From NCBI RefSeq assembly GCF_020621385.1, contig NZ_JAESVA010000001.1, positions 806,001 through 870,000 on the forward strand: a DNA stretch of 64,000 nucleotides, in the 5' to 3' direction. Positions 48,453 to 58,553 of this stretch are shown one piece after another. Positions within the stretch are counted from its first letter, which is position 1, and every line of letters begins with the position of its first letter. The translations under genes and the position numbers were made by a program. This stretch comes from Acidisoma cellulosilyticum (lineage in GTDB: Bacteria; Pseudomonadota; Alphaproteobacteria; Acetobacterales; Acetobacteraceae). Below the pieces are notes generated by a model. The model was not told the DNA's origin and did no database searches. It worked only from the letters and a program-made list of their open reading frames with translations.

Positions 48453-48520
48453 AGACGCCGCGCAAATCTGGAACGCGTGGCGAGAAGTCTGGCCGGCCAA
48501 ATCGTGCGGCCGGCGTCACA

Positions 48521-48826
48521 TCAATGAGACCAGTTATCGACCCGGTCATTGCGGAAATTATCGGCATAGGCCTTAGGCTTGACCTCACGGGCGTGGACGA
48601 TCTCCACGTCATAGGCGGCACCGTTCTTTTCGGCATAGGCAATCGCCTCTTCCCGCGTCGGGAAGGAGAGGATGACCTGCTGCTGCGTCTCACCGCCGCC
48701 GATCCAGCCCATCAGCGGATCAGGCCGCTGCGGCTCCTGCCGCTGCCATTCCAGCACCCAATGATGCTGCGCGCCGAAGCCGGACTGCATCGCGGATTTC
48801 GGCCGCCGAAAGATACGTGCGCGCAT
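48521..48826 (-). CDS. ETC complex I subunit, NDUFS4-like
   Basis: 101 residues: MRARIFRRPKSAMQSG then GWIGGGETQQQVILSFPTREEAIAYAEKNG, the ETC_C1_NDUFS4 family. This is the alphaproteobacterial version of the mitochondrial 18-kDa accessory subunit of NADH dehydrogenase. It lies between two tRNA genes on the same strand. Confidence 0.9.
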   Translation of the reverse strand: MRARIFRRPKSAMQSGFGAQHHWVLEWQRQEPQRPDPLMGWIGGGETQQQVILSFPTREEAIAYAEKNGAAYDVEIVHAREVKPKAYADNFRNDRVDNWSH

Positions 48827-48876
48827 CGCAACTCCTCCATCCTGCCGGACCCGAAGCTCCGGTGTCGCTTATCCGG

Positions 48877-48953
48877 TGGTCGGGGCGGCCGGACTCGAAC
48901 CGGCGGCCTCGTGTACCCAAAACACGCGCGCTACCAGGCTGCGCCACGCCCCG
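48877..48953 (-). tRNA. tRNA-Pro(TGG)
   Basis: 77 bases with acceptor CGGGGCG/CGCCCCG, D arm GGCGCAGCCTGGTAGCGC, anticodon loop TTTGGGT (anticodon TGG), T loop GGTTCGAGTCC and encoded CCA. Confidence 0.95.
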
Positions 48954-49005
48954 TCCGAAGCGATGTATAGCGGGCCTTGTGCAATATGCCAGCCCGTCTG
49001 GATGC

Positions 49006-49554
49006 TTAGTTGCTACCCGCGGCGGTGTTGGTCGGCTTGGTATCGCCGAAGGTCTCGGCGACGACGCTATCCCCGACCGAGATCTGCTCCTTCGCCGTCA
49101 GCCCGCCCTGCAGCTCCAGCACGGCCTTCACCGGGCCGCCGCTATCGACCGGCGCCAGGCTGAAGGGCACGGTATTCTCGGCGATGGCGCGGATGGTGCC
49201 GTCCGGATTGATGAAGACCATGTCGAGCGGGACCAGCGTGTTCTTCATCCAGAAGGGCTCGGGCTGGACGGTCGGGAAGACGAACAGCATGCCGCTATCG
49301 GCCGGGACGACCTTGCGGAACATCAGGCCGGTCGCCTGCTGCTGCGGCGTCATCGCCATTTCCACCTTGAAGCGATGCGGCTTGCCCTGATCGTCCATGA
49401 TCGTCAGCGGTTGCTGCGTCAGCGTCGCCTGCGGGCCGGTCGGGTCGTCGTCCTGCGCGTGGACAGGCGCGATCCAGCCCAGCACGATCGGCACGGCGGA
49501 CAGGATGAGCAAGAGGATGAATACGAGGATGATGGTGCGAAGGCGAAGGCGCAT
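49006..49554 (-). CDS. DUF192 domain protein, membrane-anchored or secreted
   Basis: 182 residues. An N-terminal hydrophobic segment (residues ~6-30) serves as signal or anchor. The DUF192 body contains GLMFRKVVPADSGMLFVF and FWMKNTLVPLDMVFINPDG, which are diagnostic. The family has no settled function. The ATG is three bases past the stop of the deacetylase gene, so the two form an operon. Confidence 0.88.
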   Translation of the reverse strand: MRLRLRTIILVFILLLILSAVPIVLGWIAPVHAQDDDPTGPQATLTQQPLTIMDDQGKPHRFKVEMAMTPQQQATGLMFRKVVPADSGMLFVFPTVQPEPFWMKNTLVPLDMVFINPDGTIRAIAENTVPFSLAPVDSGGPVKAVLELQGGLTAKEQISVGDSVVAETFGDTKPTNTAAGSN

Positions 49555-49557
49555 CCG

Positions 49558-50697
49558 TTAGGTCTCCTGTAGCGTGACGGCGGCGAGCTGGCGGATCTCC
49601 TCCCGCACCGGCCCCTCCCTGGGCTGATCCCGCAGGGTCCTGGTCCAATGCGCGGGCGGATTGCGACCGGCGGCGCGGTTGTAGACCAGTCCGCGCAGGA
49701 TTGTCTCAGCCTCGGTAGGCAAAATTTCGGGGATCTGAAACCCGTTTACGGTTGCCCAGATACCGGCCCAGCAACGCGCGACGGTGAAAGGGTTATAGCC
49801 GCCGCCGCCGAGCAGGATCAGCCGGGGCGACAGCGGCATGACGGCGGCGACCGCCGCCCAATAGGCATTATTGGAGAGGGACAGCCGCGCGAGCGGGTCT
49901 TCCTCTAGGGAATCCGCCCCACATTGCAGCATGATCGCCTGCGGGCGGAAGCGCTGGATCAGCGGCAGCACAGCCTCGTGCAGCAGAAACCGGGCCTCCG
50001 TATCATTATAGCCGGCCAGCACCGGCAGATTGCGGGCCGATCCGCCGGCGCGATCCCCTATCAGGCCGGTATGGGGCCAGCGCCCGGCCTCATGAATGCT
50101 GACCGTCAGAACCCTGGGGTCGCCGGCAAAAGCATCCTGCACGCCGTCACCGTGATGGGCATCGAGGTCCAGATACAGAACGCGCTCCAGCCCCCGGTCC
50201 AGCCAGGTCAAAATGCCGAGCACGCAGTCATTGACGTAGCAGAAGCCTGACGCGCGATCTGCGCGGCCGTGATGGGTGCCGCCGCCCGGCACATGGACGA
50301 TGCCGCCTTCCCCCGTCAGCGGTGCCGTCAGCCGGGCCGCCAGCATGACGCCGCCGGCCGAGGTCGCCGGGCGGCGGAACATCTCGGGATAGACCGGGTT
50401 ATTGTCCGTGCCGATGCGGAAGCGATCCCGATCCGCCACGCTGACTGTGCCGGAGCGCTCCGCATTCTGCAGGGCCGCCAGATAGGCCGGATCGTGGAAC
50501 CGGCTCAGCTCGGCCAGGTCCGCCATCGGGGAGTCACGGTAAACTCTATCCGGCAGCCAGCCGAGGGCGCGGCAAAGGTCAATCGTCGTGGAAACCCGGG
50601 GCACGGCCAGGGGATGGGTCGGCCCATAGGTCGAAAAACGATAGATATCGCTGCCGATGAACAATGGTGGTGTTGCAGAGGCGCGGACCAGACCCAA
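49558..50697 (-). CDS. histone deacetylase family protein (AcuC-like)
   Basis: 379 residues of the zinc-dependent arginase/deacetylase fold. PGGGTHHGRADRASGFCYVND and LDLDAHHGDGVQDAF hold the catalytic His and the zinc ligands (Asp, His). Such enzymes act on acetylated lysines or polyamines; AcuC deacetylates acetyl-CoA synthetase. A TTG at 50697 with GAGG eight bases upstream is the likely start; no ATG precedes the conserved N-terminus. An sRNA terminator ends 18 bases upstream. Confidence 0.85.
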   Translation of the reverse strand: MGLVRASATPPLFIGSDIYRFSTYGPTHPLAVPRVSTTIDLCRALGWLPDRVYRDSPMADLAELSRFHDPAYLAALQNAERSGTVSVADRDRFRIGTDNNPVYPEMFRRPATSAGGVMLAARLTAPLTGEGGIVHVPGGGTHHGRADRASGFCYVNDCVLGILTWLDRGLERVLYLDLDAHHGDGVQDAFAGDPRVLTVSIHEAGRWPHTGLIGDRAGGSARNLPVLAGYNDTEARFLLHEAVLPLIQRFRPQAIMLQCGADSLEEDPLARLSLSNNAYWAAVAAVMPLSPRLILLGGGGYNPFTVARCWAGIWATVNGFQIPEILPTEAETILRGLVYNRAAGRNPPAHWTRTLRDQPREGPVREEIRQLAAVTLQET

Positions 50698-50714
50698 TGA
50701 TTATCCCTCAGGGC

Positions 50715-50742
50715 AAAAAAAAGGCGGTGCCGAAGCACCGCC
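50715..50742 (-). terminator. intrinsic terminator of the mmgR-like sRNA
   Basis: GGCGGTGC and GCACCGCC with a four-base TTCG loop, followed on the minus strand by eight Ts (50722-50715). No protein gene lies behind it; it ends the small RNA. Confidence 0.92.
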
Positions 50743-50802
50743 AAGTTTAGGGAGGAAACGTCCAAGAAAGCAGCAACACGATCAAGGACCGCCGTTGCTG
50801 CG
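50715..50802 (-). ncRNA. mmgR: mmgR/SuhB (alpha-r8) family small RNA
   Basis: About 88 bases. A 5' stem GCAGCAAC/GTTGCTGC (50794-50801 and 50770-50777) is followed by a single-stranded stretch with TTTCCTCCCT (50749-50758) and then the terminator hairpin. This order and the exact unpaired ten-base motif are those of the alpha-r8 family; in rhizobia mmgR limits polyhydroxybutyrate storage. The CCUCCC can pair with Shine-Dalgarno sequences. The boundaries are inferred. Confidence 0.82.
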
Positions 50803-50808
50803 ATGCAC

Positions 50809-50837
50809 AAAGTAATTTGGACGAATGATTTTTGCAA
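50809..50837 (-). promoter_or_regulatory. promoter of the mmgR-like sRNA
   Basis: TTGCAA (50832-50837) and TACTTT (50809-50814) on the minus strand, 17 bases apart, place the start near 50802, just at the 5' stem. Confidence 0.65.
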
Positions 50838-51054
50838 GCGCATTTTTGCAGCACTGAACCGCATAGCGAACACACTTCCATAATTACGAAGTGAAGTAGC
50901 GTGCGACCCGCGCTCTGTGCGCTGGATTATGGTCCGATACCCGCTTAAAACGCATACCTCCTGCAAACTCAGGCCGACAAGGTGACAGCGCCGGGCGGGT
51001 GCGCTAGGTGCGGACTACCGTCATTTCATCCCAGTCTTCGAGATCTTGCCCGCC
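50838..51054. other. intergenic stretch before alaS
   Basis: Divergent space between the sRNA and alaS. I see no gene or clear structured leader. The alaS ribosome binding site is weak. A possible regulator of the sRNA could bind here. Confidence 0.5.
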
Positions 51055-53694
51055 ATGGCCAGCAGCAACGATATCCGCGCGACTTTCCTCGATTACTTTG
51101 CCCGCAATGGGCATAGCGTGGTGGAAAGCTCTCCCCTCGTCCCGCGGAACGACCCTACGCTGATGTTCACCAACAGCGGCATGGTCCAGTTCAAGAATGT
51201 CTTCACCGGGCAGGAACGCCGGCCCTATAGCCGCGCCGCGACGGCGCAGAAATGCGTGCGTGCCGGCGGCAAGCATAACGACCTCGACAATGTCGGCTAT
51301 ACCGCCCGCCACCATACTTTCTTTGAAATGCTGGGGAATTTCTCCTTCGGCGACTATTTCAAGGAACAGGCCATCACCCATGCCTGGACCCTGCTGACGA
51401 AGGATTTCGGCCTGCCCGCCGATAAGCTGATGGTCACGGTCTATCATGAGGATGAGGAAGCGGCGGCACTTTGGCGCCGTATCGCCGGCCTGCCGGATGA
51501 CCGCATCATCCGCATCGCGACCTCGGACAATTTCTGGCGCATGGGCGATACCGGCCCCTGCGGCCCCTGCAGCGAGATCTTCTATGATCACGGCCCCTCC
51601 ATCCCCGGCGGCCCGCCCGGCAGTCCGGACGAGGACGGCGACCGGTTCATCGAGATCTGGAACCTCGTCTTCATGCAGTATGAGGAAGGTCCGCCCGGCA
51701 CACGCACCGCCCTGCCGCGTCCCTCCATCGATACCGGCATGGGGTTGGAGCGGTTCGCCGCTATCCTGCAGGGCAAGCACAATAATTACGACACCGACAC
51801 GCTACGCGCGCTGATCCTGGCGAGCGCGGAAGCGACCGGGCGCGACCCGGACGGCGTAGAGAAGACCAGCCACCGCGTCATCGCCGATCATCTGCGCTCC
51901 AGCTGCTTCCTGATCGCGGACGGCGTGCTGCCATCCAACGAAGGGCGCGGCTATGTGGTGCGCCGGATCATGCGCCGCGCCATGCGCCACGCCTATCAGA
52001 TGGGCGCGGCCGAGCCGCTGATGCCGCGTCTGGTGCCGGCGCTGGTTCGCCAGATGGGCCAGGCCTATCCGGAACTGACCCGCGCGCAGGCGCTGATGAC
52101 GGATACGCTGCGCCTGGAAGAGACCCGGTTCCGCTCCCTGCTGGAGCGTGGCCTCCATCTCCTCGCGGAAGAGACCGGCAAGCTCGGCGAAGGCCAGGTT
52201 CTGGCCGGCGACGTCGCGTTCAAGCTTTACGACACCTACGGCTTCCCGCTCGACCTGACGCAGGACGCGCTGCGCGAACAGGGCCGCACGGTCGATGTCT
52301 CGGGTTTCGAGGAAGCGATGGCCGAGCAGCGCACCCGTGCGCGCGCCGCCTGGGCGGGGTCCGGCGATGCCGCGACGGATCGCGTGTGGTTCGATCTTAA
52401 GGAAAAGGTCGGTGCGACCGAGTTCCTGGGCTACGCGACCGAAAGTGCTGAGGGCGAGATCCTGGCCATCGTCGTCGATGGTGCCACGGTCGCGGATGCC
52501 ATGGCCGGCAGCGAGGTTGCCGTCATCCTCAACCAGACGCCTTTCTATGCCGAAAGCGGCGGTCAGGTCGGCGATCAGGGTCTCATTACCGGCGCCGATG
52601 GGCTGGTGATTGCCGTCACCGATACGCAGAAGAAGCTGGGCGACCTGTTCGTCCATTACGGCCGCGTCGAGAGCGGCCTCGCCCGTCCCGGCTTCGCTGT
52701 TCAGGCCAAGGTCGATCACACCCGGCGCGGCGCCATTCGCGCCCATCACTCGGCAACCCATCTGCTGCACGAGGCGCTACGCCGTCAGCTCGGCACGCAT
52801 GTCGCGCAGAAGGGCAGCTTGAACGCGCCGGACCGTCTGCGCTTCGACATCAGCCATCCGAAGCCAGTCACGGCTGAGGAACTGGCTATCGTCGAGGCCG
52901 AGGTGAATGCCCGCATCCGCGAGAATTCGGCCGTCACCACGCGCCTGATGACGCCGGATGCCGCCGTCGCCGAAGGTGCGATGGCCCTGTTCGGCGAGAA
53001 ATACGGCGATGAGGTTCGCGTCGTCTCCATGGGTGACGGTGACGGCGAGCGTGGCGCCTATTCCATCGAACTCTGCGGCGGCACGCATGTCGGTCGCACC
53101 GGCGATATCGGCCTGCTGCGCATCGTGGGCGAAACCGGTGTCTCCGCCGGCGTGCGCCGTATCGAAGCTGTCGCGGCCGAAAGCGCCTTCCTCAGCCTGC
53201 GCGAGACCGAGCGCCTGTTGGACGAAGCGGCGGCCGCCTTGAAGGTGCCGGCGGCCCAACTGCCCGCGCGCATTGCAGCCCTTGTTGAAGACCGCAAGAA
53301 GCTGGAGCGTCAGCTCAGCGAAGCGCAGAAGAAGCTCGCCACCGGCGACGGTGCCGCCGCGATTGAGGAGATTGCCGGCGTGAAGCTCGCCGCGCGCAAT
53401 CTGGGTGACGTCTCGCCGCGTGATCTGAAGGGTTTGGCGGAAACCATCGGCAAGCAGATCGAAAGCGGCGTCGTGGCGCTGGTCTCGACCGCCGAAGGCA
53501 AGCTCAGCATCGTCGTCAGCGTCTCTGACGATCTCACCAGCCGGATCAATGCCGTCGATCTGGTGCGCGCAGCTGCGGAAGCCGCCGGCGGCAAGGGCGG
53601 CGGCGGGCGTCCGAACCTGGGTCAGGCCGGCGGCCCTGACGGCACCCTGGCCGATGCCGCGCTGGATGCCGTGCGGGCGAAGCTGGCGGCATAA
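51055..53694 (+). CDS. alaS: alanine--tRNA ligase
   Basis: 879 residues from the ATG at 51055. The class II catalytic core begins [25 protein letters not shown], the editing domain has [13 protein letters not shown] (HxxxH) and CGGTH, and the C-terminal oligomerisation/DHHA1 domain ends in [12 protein letters not shown]. It charges tRNA-Ala and clears mischarged serine and glycine. The frame could extend to a TTG at 51046, but the ATG matches the usual N-terminus. Confidence 0.96.
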   Translation: MASSNDIRATFLDYFARNGHSVVESSPLVPRNDPTLMFTNSGMVQFKNVFTGQERRPYSRAATAQKCVRAGGKHNDLDNVGYTARHHTFFEMLGNFSFGDYFKEQAITHAWTLLTKDFGLPADKLMVTVYHEDEEAAALWRRIAGLPDDRIIRIATSDNFWRMGDTGPCGPCSEIFYDHGPSIPGGPPGSPDEDGDRFIEIWNLVFMQYEEGPPGTRTALPRPSIDTGMGLERFAAILQGKHNNYDTDTLRALILASAEATGRDPDGVEKTSHRVIADHLRSSCFLIADGVLPSNEGRGYVVRRIMRRAMRHAYQMGAAEPLMPRLVPALVRQMGQAYPELTRAQALMTDTLRLEETRFRSLLERGLHLLAEETGKLGEGQVLAGDVAFKLYDTYGFPLDLTQDALREQGRTVDVSGFEEAMAEQRTRARAAWAGSGDAATDRVWFDLKEKVGATEFLGYATESAEGEILAIVVDGATVADAMAGSEVAVILNQTPFYAESGGQVGDQGLITGADGLVIAVTDTQKKLGDLFVHYGRVESGLARPGFAVQAKVDHTRRGAIRAHHSATHLLHEALRRQLGTHVAQKGSLNAPDRLRFDISHPKPVTAEELAIVEAEVNARIRENSAVTTRLMTPDAAVAEGAMALFGEKYGDEVRVVSMGDGDGERGAYSIELCGGTHVGRTGDIGLLRIVGETGVSAGVRRIEAVAAESAFLSLRETERLLDEAAAALKVPAAQLPARIAALVEDRKKLERQLSEAQKKLATGDGAAAIEEIAGVKLAARNLGDVSPRDLKGLAETIGKQIESGVVALVSTAEGKLSIVVSVSDDLTSRINAVDLVRAAAEAAGGKGGGGRPNLGQAGGPDGTLADAALDAVRAKLAA

Positions 53695-53784
53695 GACGAG
53701 CGCTACCGCCCCTTGTCGTCCGCGTGCTCGTCACGCGGATCTACCCGCCTGTGCTACCGCACGGCCGATGAGGCGCCGTCACGG

Positions 53785-54735
53785 CTAAAGCAGATCCGCC
53801 GTGCTGAGCGCGGCGGTGACGTCGTCCAGCGCCAAATCCACCAGATTATCCTCGCGCAGGACGATTCCGGCCTGGCCGGTCGGGCCACGCGGTTGTGTGC
53901 GCGACGGATCGCTGTCGTAGGAAAACAGCGTGACGGTCGGGCAGCCCATGGCTGCGGCCAGATGCATCGGCCCGGTATCATTGCCGACCGCAAAACGGGC
54001 GCCCGCCGCAAGCGCGGCAAGCCCCGGCAGATCGGTCTGACCCGTCAGGTCGATCGCCTCGGGGCAGAATTCCTGAATGGTGCGCGCCAGCGGACCTTCC
54101 GGCCCGGTGCCGATCACGACCGGCGTAATCCCGACCCTGACCAGAATACTGCCCAACTGGCCGTAGAAGGGCGTCGGCCAGCGTTTCGCCGGCCGGTGCG
54201 GCGCAGCGCCCGGCACCAGCAGCGCATAGCGTTCCGGCATTTCAGGCGGATTGGCAGCCTGGATCAGCCAATCCGTTGCCGCCATCGGCACCGACGCGAT
54301 CCCGGCCATGGCCAACTGATCGCGCTGCCGCTCCCAGGTATGCATGGTGTCACGCTCGGGATTCGCATGGGGATGCGAGGCGCCCTGGGCGATGCCCGAC
54401 CAGCCCGGCCGCCCGGCAAGCGCGAAATAGCGGCTGGACCGCCCGGAGGTCTGCAAGTCGTAGACGAAATCGTAGCCGCGCAGCTTCCGCCGGATGTCGA
54501 AGAAGCCGCGCAGGTCCCACCAGGGCGCGCGGCGGTCGATGACCACGTCATCGAACCAAGGGCTGAGGCGGCCCAGGCGCGCGAAAGCGGGCGTCGTCAG
54601 CAGCGTGATATGGGCATCCGGATGCTGGGCGCGGATCGCCGCGAATGGCCCGAAGGAGAGGATGACATCGCCCAGCGCACTCAGGCGGATCACCAGGATC
54701 CGCTTCGCTGTCCTCGGGTCTTTGGGTCGAGCCAT
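53785..54735 (-). CDS. glycosyltransferase family 9 protein
   Basis: 316 residues. ILVIRLSALGDVILSFGPFAAI and the late GNDTGPMHLAAAMGCPTVTLF are the GT9/ADP-heptosyltransferase marks. GT9 enzymes add heptose or similar sugars to the lipopolysaccharide inner core. The precise acceptor is not known. Confidence 0.88.
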   Translation of the reverse strand: MARPKDPRTAKRILVIRLSALGDVILSFGPFAAIRAQHPDAHITLLTTPAFARLGRLSPWFDDVVIDRRAPWWDLRGFFDIRRKLRGYDFVYDLQTSGRSSRYFALAGRPGWSGIAQGASHPHANPERDTMHTWERQRDQLAMAGIASVPMAATDWLIQAANPPEMPERYALLVPGAAPHRPAKRWPTPFYGQLGSILVRVGITPVVIGTGPEGPLARTIQEFCPEAIDLTGQTDLPGLAALAAGARFAVGNDTGPMHLAAAMGCPTVTLFSYDSDPSRTQPRGPTGQAGIVLREDNLVDLALDDVTAALSTADLL

Positions 54736-54813
54736 CGCGGGAATGCGCCTTGTCTGCAGCCGGGTCCGTCCCCTCGCCTAACCCATCCGTCGCGCGAAGG
54801 AAATCCGCGCGCC

Positions 54814-56358
54814 CTAATCGGCTGCCGCCCCTTGGCTTTTGCGCGGGCGCAGTGTCGGCTGGCCGGGCGAGCGATGGCGATAGGCGAAGGCCTCCGCGAC
54901 ATCGATGCGACGAACGGTCGCGATCCCCGCCAGATCCGCGATCGAGCGCGAGACGCGCAGCATGCGGGTGAAGCCCCGCGCCGACAGACCCAGCCGCTCG
55001 GCCGCCTTCTCGGCATAGTCCCGCGCGTCCGGCTGCAAGGCGATGCGGTCGACCTCCATCTCGCTATTCAGCCAGGCCGTCTCGGCCTCGCCTGCCCTGG
55101 CACGCTGTGCCGCGCGCGCCGCAGCCACGCGGGCAGCGACCTCGGCGCTCGTCTCGCCCGGCGGTGCGCGGGAAAGTTCGATCGGCGTGATCGGTGAAAC
55201 CTCGACGACCAAGTCGATCCGGTCCATCAGCGGACCGCTGATCTTGCCCTGATAATCCTCCGCGCAACGCGGCGCCCGGCCACATTCGCGCGCGGCATTG
55301 CCAAAATGGCCGCACCGGCAAGGGTTCATGGCCGCGATCATCTGAAACCGCGCGGGATAGGTAATATGGGCGGCGGCGCGTGCCACCGTGGTCCGTCCAG
55401 CCTCCACCGGCTGGCGCAAGGCTTCCAAAGCAGCCCTTGGGAACTCGGGTAATTCGTCGAGGAACAGAACGCCACGATGAGCGAGGCTGACCTCCCCCGG
55501 ACGTGCCCGCTGGCCGCCACCCGTCAGCGCGGCCTGAGAGGCCGAATGATGCGGTTCCCGGAACGGCGGCCGTTTGATCAATTGCCCGCCCTGCAACATG
55601 CCGGCGACGCTATGGACCATGCTGACCTCCAGCGCTTCCATCGGGCTGAGATCGGGCAGGATACCGGGCAGGCGCGAGGCGAGCATGGATTTGCCGGCGC
55701 CGGGCGGCCCGATCATCAGCAGATGATGGCCGCCGGCGGCCGCGATCTCCATCGCGCGGCGGGCGAGTTCCATGCCCTTCACCTGGGCCAGATCCGGTCC
55801 CGGCGGCGCTTCGGCCAGACCCGCGACCGAGGGCGGCATCAGGATCTGCGTGCCACGAAAATGATTGATCAAGCTCATCAGATCCGGCGCCGCCAGAATG
55901 GCGAGATTGCCGGCCCAGGCCGCTTCCGGCCCTTGCGCCGCCGGGCAGATCAACCCCCAGTCCCGCTCGGCCGCCGCGATCGCCGCCGGCAAAATGCCGG
56001 CGACCGATACGATGCCGCCGTCGAGCGACACCTCCCCCAGGGCTGCGAAGCGCGCCAGCTCCTCGGGCGGAAGGATATCCATGGTGCCGAGCACGGCGAT
56101 GGCCATCGGCAAATCGAAATGGCTGCCTTCCTTGATCTGATCGGCCGGCGCCAGATTGATCAGCAGGCGCTTGGGCGGCAAAGCCAGCCCCATGGCCGAG
56201 AGCGCGGCCCTGACCCGCTCCCGCGCCTCGCCCACGGCCTTGTCGGGCAGGCCCACGACCAGGAAGGCCGGCAATCCGCCGGACGCCTGGGCCTGCACCT
56301 CCACCGGCACGGCGCGAATGCCGGAGAAGGCGAAGCTCTGCACCCGGACCACGCCCAT
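54814..56358 (-). CDS. comM: YifB/ComM family Mg-chelatase-like AAA ATPase
   Basis: 514 residues from the ATG at 56358 (MGVVRVQSFAFSGIRAVPVEV). The Lon-like N-terminal domain, Walker A GPPGAGKSM, Walker B GVLFLDELPEF and a C-terminal magnesium-chelatase domain with four cysteines (NPCRCGHFG... ECGRAPRCAEDY) are present. ComM is a branch-migration helicase that extends donor DNA in natural transformation. Confidence 0.9.
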   Translation of the reverse strand: MGVVRVQSFAFSGIRAVPVEVQAQASGGLPAFLVVGLPDKAVGEARERVRAALSAMGLALPPKRLLINLAPADQIKEGSHFDLPMAIAVLGTMDILPPEELARFAALGEVSLDGGIVSVAGILPAAIAAAERDWGLICPAAQGPEAAWAGNLAILAAPDLMSLINHFRGTQILMPPSVAGLAEAPPGPDLAQVKGMELARRAMEIAAAGGHHLLMIGPPGAGKSMLASRLPGILPDLSPMEALEVSMVHSVAGMLQGGQLIKRPPFREPHHSASQAALTGGGQRARPGEVSLAHRGVLFLDELPEFPRAALEALRQPVEAGRTTVARAAAHITYPARFQMIAAMNPCRCGHFGNAARECGRAPRCAEDYQGKISGPLMDRIDLVVEVSPITPIELSRAPPGETSAEVAARVAAARAAQRARAGEAETAWLNSEMEVDRIALQPDARDYAEKAAERLGLSARGFTRMLRVSRSIADLAGIATVRRIDVAEAFAYRHRSPGQPTLRPRKSQGAAAD

Positions 56359-56522
56359 GAAACATTCCAATTGTGTCGATATCGGAATATTAATCTGCCT
56401 GACCGGGCCTTGTCCATCGCCGGCCGGGGGGCTGCCCGGCAGAGGCTTCGCTTGTGATCGCCAACCGAAATCGCTAACGGGATCGACCCTCCCTAATCGC
56501 AGGTTGGGTAATAGGAGCAAGG

Positions 56523-57560
56523 ATGATGGGCTATCGGGTCGCGGTCGTAGGCGCCACAGGGGCTGTGGGACGCGAAATCATCAAAACGCTGGCCGAGCGG
56601 GATTTTCCGATTAGCGATATTGTCGCCCTTGCCTCCGGCCGTTCCACCGGCACCGAAATCTCCTTCGGCGATAAACAAGTGCTGAAAACCCAGAACCTGG
56701 AAAAATTCGACTTCCACGGCTGGGACATCGCCCTGTTCAGCCCCGGCGCCTCCGTCTCGGCCATTCACGCGCCGCGCGCGGCGGCAGCCGGCTGCGTCGT
56801 CATCGACAATACCAGCCATTTCCGCATGGACCCGGATGTGCCGCTGGTGGTGCCGGAAGTGAACCCCGAGGCGCTGCTCGGCTTCCGCAAGAAGAACATC
56901 ATCGCCAATCCGAACTGCTCGACCATTCAGATGGTGGTGGCGCTGAAGCCGCTGCATGACGAGTTCAAGATCAAGCGCGTGATCGTCGCGACCTATCAGT
57001 CGGTCTCGGGCGCCGGCAAGGAAGGCATGGACGAGCTGTTCAACAACAGCCGCGCCATCTACGTGAACGACCCGGTGACGCCGCAGCAATTCACCAAGAA
57101 CATCGCCTATAACGTCATCCCGCATATCGACGTCTTCATGGATGACGGCTCCACCAAGGAAGAGTGGAAGATGGTCGTGGAGACGAAGAAAATCCTCGAC
57201 CCCAACATCGCTGTGACAGCGACCTGCGTGCGCGTGCCGGTCTTCATCGGCCATGCCGAAGCCGTGCATGTCGAGTTCGAGAATCCGGTAACGGCGGGTG
57301 AAGCGCGCGCCACGCTGCGCGATGCCCCGGGCGTGACGGTGATCGATGTCCGCGAAGACGGCGGCTACGCGACGCCGGCCGAAATTGCCGGTGAGGATAA
57401 TGTCTTCGTCAGCCGCATCCGCAAGGACCCGACGGTGCCGAACGGCATCGCCTTCTGGTGCGTGTCCGACAATCTGCGCAAGGGCGCGGCGCTCAACGCG
57501 GTGCAGATCGCGGAAAGCCTGATCGCGCAGAACCTGCTCAGCCAGCCGAAGGCGGCCTGA
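56523..57560 (+). CDS. asd: aspartate-semialdehyde dehydrogenase
   Basis: 345 residues. NADP loop VVGATGAVGREIIKTL, active-site NPNCSTIQM with the thioester Cys, and VSGAGKEGMDEL are all present. It reduces beta-aspartyl phosphate on the way to lysine, threonine and methionine. GGAG precedes the ATG at 56523. Divergent from comM across 164 bases. Confidence 0.95.
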   Translation: MMGYRVAVVGATGAVGREIIKTLAERDFPISDIVALASGRSTGTEISFGDKQVLKTQNLEKFDFHGWDIALFSPGASVSAIHAPRAAAAGCVVIDNTSHFRMDPDVPLVVPEVNPEALLGFRKKNIIANPNCSTIQMVVALKPLHDEFKIKRVIVATYQSVSGAGKEGMDELFNNSRAIYVNDPVTPQQFTKNIAYNVIPHIDVFMDDGSTKEEWKMVVETKKILDPNIAVTATCVRVPVFIGHAEAVHVEFENPVTAGEARATLRDAPGVTVIDVREDGGYATPAEIAGEDNVFVSRIRKDPTVPNGIAFWCVSDNLRKGAALNAVQIAESLIAQNLLSQPKAA

Positions 57561-57569
57561 TTTTCTGTC

Positions 57570-57597
57570 CCATCGGGGTCCGTCCGGACCCCGATGG
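57570..57597. terminator. bidirectional hairpin between asd and SDR
   Basis: A perfect 12-bp stem (CCATCGGGGTCC/GGACCCCGATGG) with a four-base loop in the 47-base space between convergent genes. The T-run is missing, so it is a U-poor terminator for both sides. Confidence 0.72.
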
Positions 57598-57607
57598 AAC
57601 GGGATTA

Positions 57608-58438
57608 TCAAGCGTCGCGTTCGGTCGAGACAGCGACGTCCTTCTGAGCCTCTAACGCTGCCAGACGCTCCGTCAGCGCCGCGTGAACGCGGCCCCAGGC
57701 ATCGCGGCCAAGCAGAAGCCGGCGCGGGGCCTTGCCGCTATCGGCACAATCGATCATCGCCTGGGCCATCTTGTCGGCATCCCCCCGAATGGCGAAGCTG
57801 CCGCTCATGATCGCGCGGCGAACGGCCCCCGCCGGCGTCTCGGCATAGACGTCCATCGCCGGCGCGGAGACGAGATTGGTCGCGAAGCTGGTCCCCGCCG
57901 GCCCGGGCTCGACGATGGTACAGGTGATGCCGAAGGGTGCCACTTCCTGCGCCACCGCTTCCACGAAACCCTCAATCCCCCATTTCGTCGCGTGATAAAG
58001 ACCGAAACTTGGGTAAGCGAGCTGCCCGCCTTCTGACGACACCTGCTGGATCTGGCCGCCCCCCTGCGCGCGCAGATGCGGCAGCGCCGCCCGGATGACG
58101 GCGATGGAACCGAGCAGATTGGTATCCAACTGCTGCTTGATCTGCGTGTCGCTCAACTCCTCGCCCGCCCCGAACAGGCCATAGCCGGCATTGCTGACGA
58201 CGACGTCGATCTGGCCCAGATCGCTGAAGGCGCGGGCCATGACGTCCCGCACTTTGTCCAGATCGGTGACGTCGAGTGACGCGACCCATAGGCTGTCGCC
58301 GTAGCGAGCCTTCAGATCGTCCAGCACGTCCGTCCGCCGCAGGGTCGCGGCCACACGATCACCGCGAGCGAGCAGCCGTTCGGTCAGGTATCGTCCGATA
58401 CCGGTGGAAGTACCGGTGATGAACCAGGTTTTGGACAT
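57608..58438 (-). CDS. SDR family oxidoreductase
   Basis: 276 residues from the ATG at 58438 (an ATG at 58444 is too close to GGAG). TGTSTGIGRYLTERL is the cofactor loop, NAGYGLFGAGEEL the NAG motif, and YHATKWG the catalytic Tyr-x3-Lys. It resembles the SDR at 3718 in length and layout. Divergent from the LysR gene at 58554, its likely regulator. Confidence 0.86.
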   Translation of the reverse strand: MSKTWFITGTSTGIGRYLTERLLARGDRVAATLRRTDVLDDLKARYGDSLWVASLDVTDLDKVRDVMARAFSDLGQIDVVVSNAGYGLFGAGEELSDTQIKQQLDTNLLGSIAVIRAALPHLRAQGGGQIQQVSSEGGQLAYPSFGLYHATKWGIEGFVEAVAQEVAPFGITCTIVEPGPAGTSFATNLVSAPAMDVYAETPAGAVRRAIMSGSFAIRGDADKMAQAMIDCADSGKAPRRLLLGRDAWGRVHAALTERLAALEAQKDVAVSTERDA

Positions 58439-58553
58439 CGACATTCTCCAGAATCAGGCCGCCGGATTGCGCTGCCTTGCTGCCGGAGGAATTTGCGCTT
58501 CTTTATTGCTGGGATAATCGGCAATAAGTGGCATGACTTGGTGAAAATATCAC

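Noticed and set aside
48376-48953. Attachment-site duplicates of the two tRNA genes
   Set aside because: I looked for a second copy of either tRNA 3' end around the CRISPR locus and saw none in the window.
50505-50966. A 153-codon minus-strand open frame over the sRNA
   Set aside because: It crosses the intrinsic terminator and the deacetylase start in another frame, and shows no domain; the sRNA explains the region.
53713-55197. A 494-codon plus-strand open frame
   Set aside because: Antisense to the GT9 and ComM genes, with no recognisable domain.
56493-57611. A 372-codon minus-strand open frame
   Set aside because: Exactly antisense to asd, whose motifs are complete.
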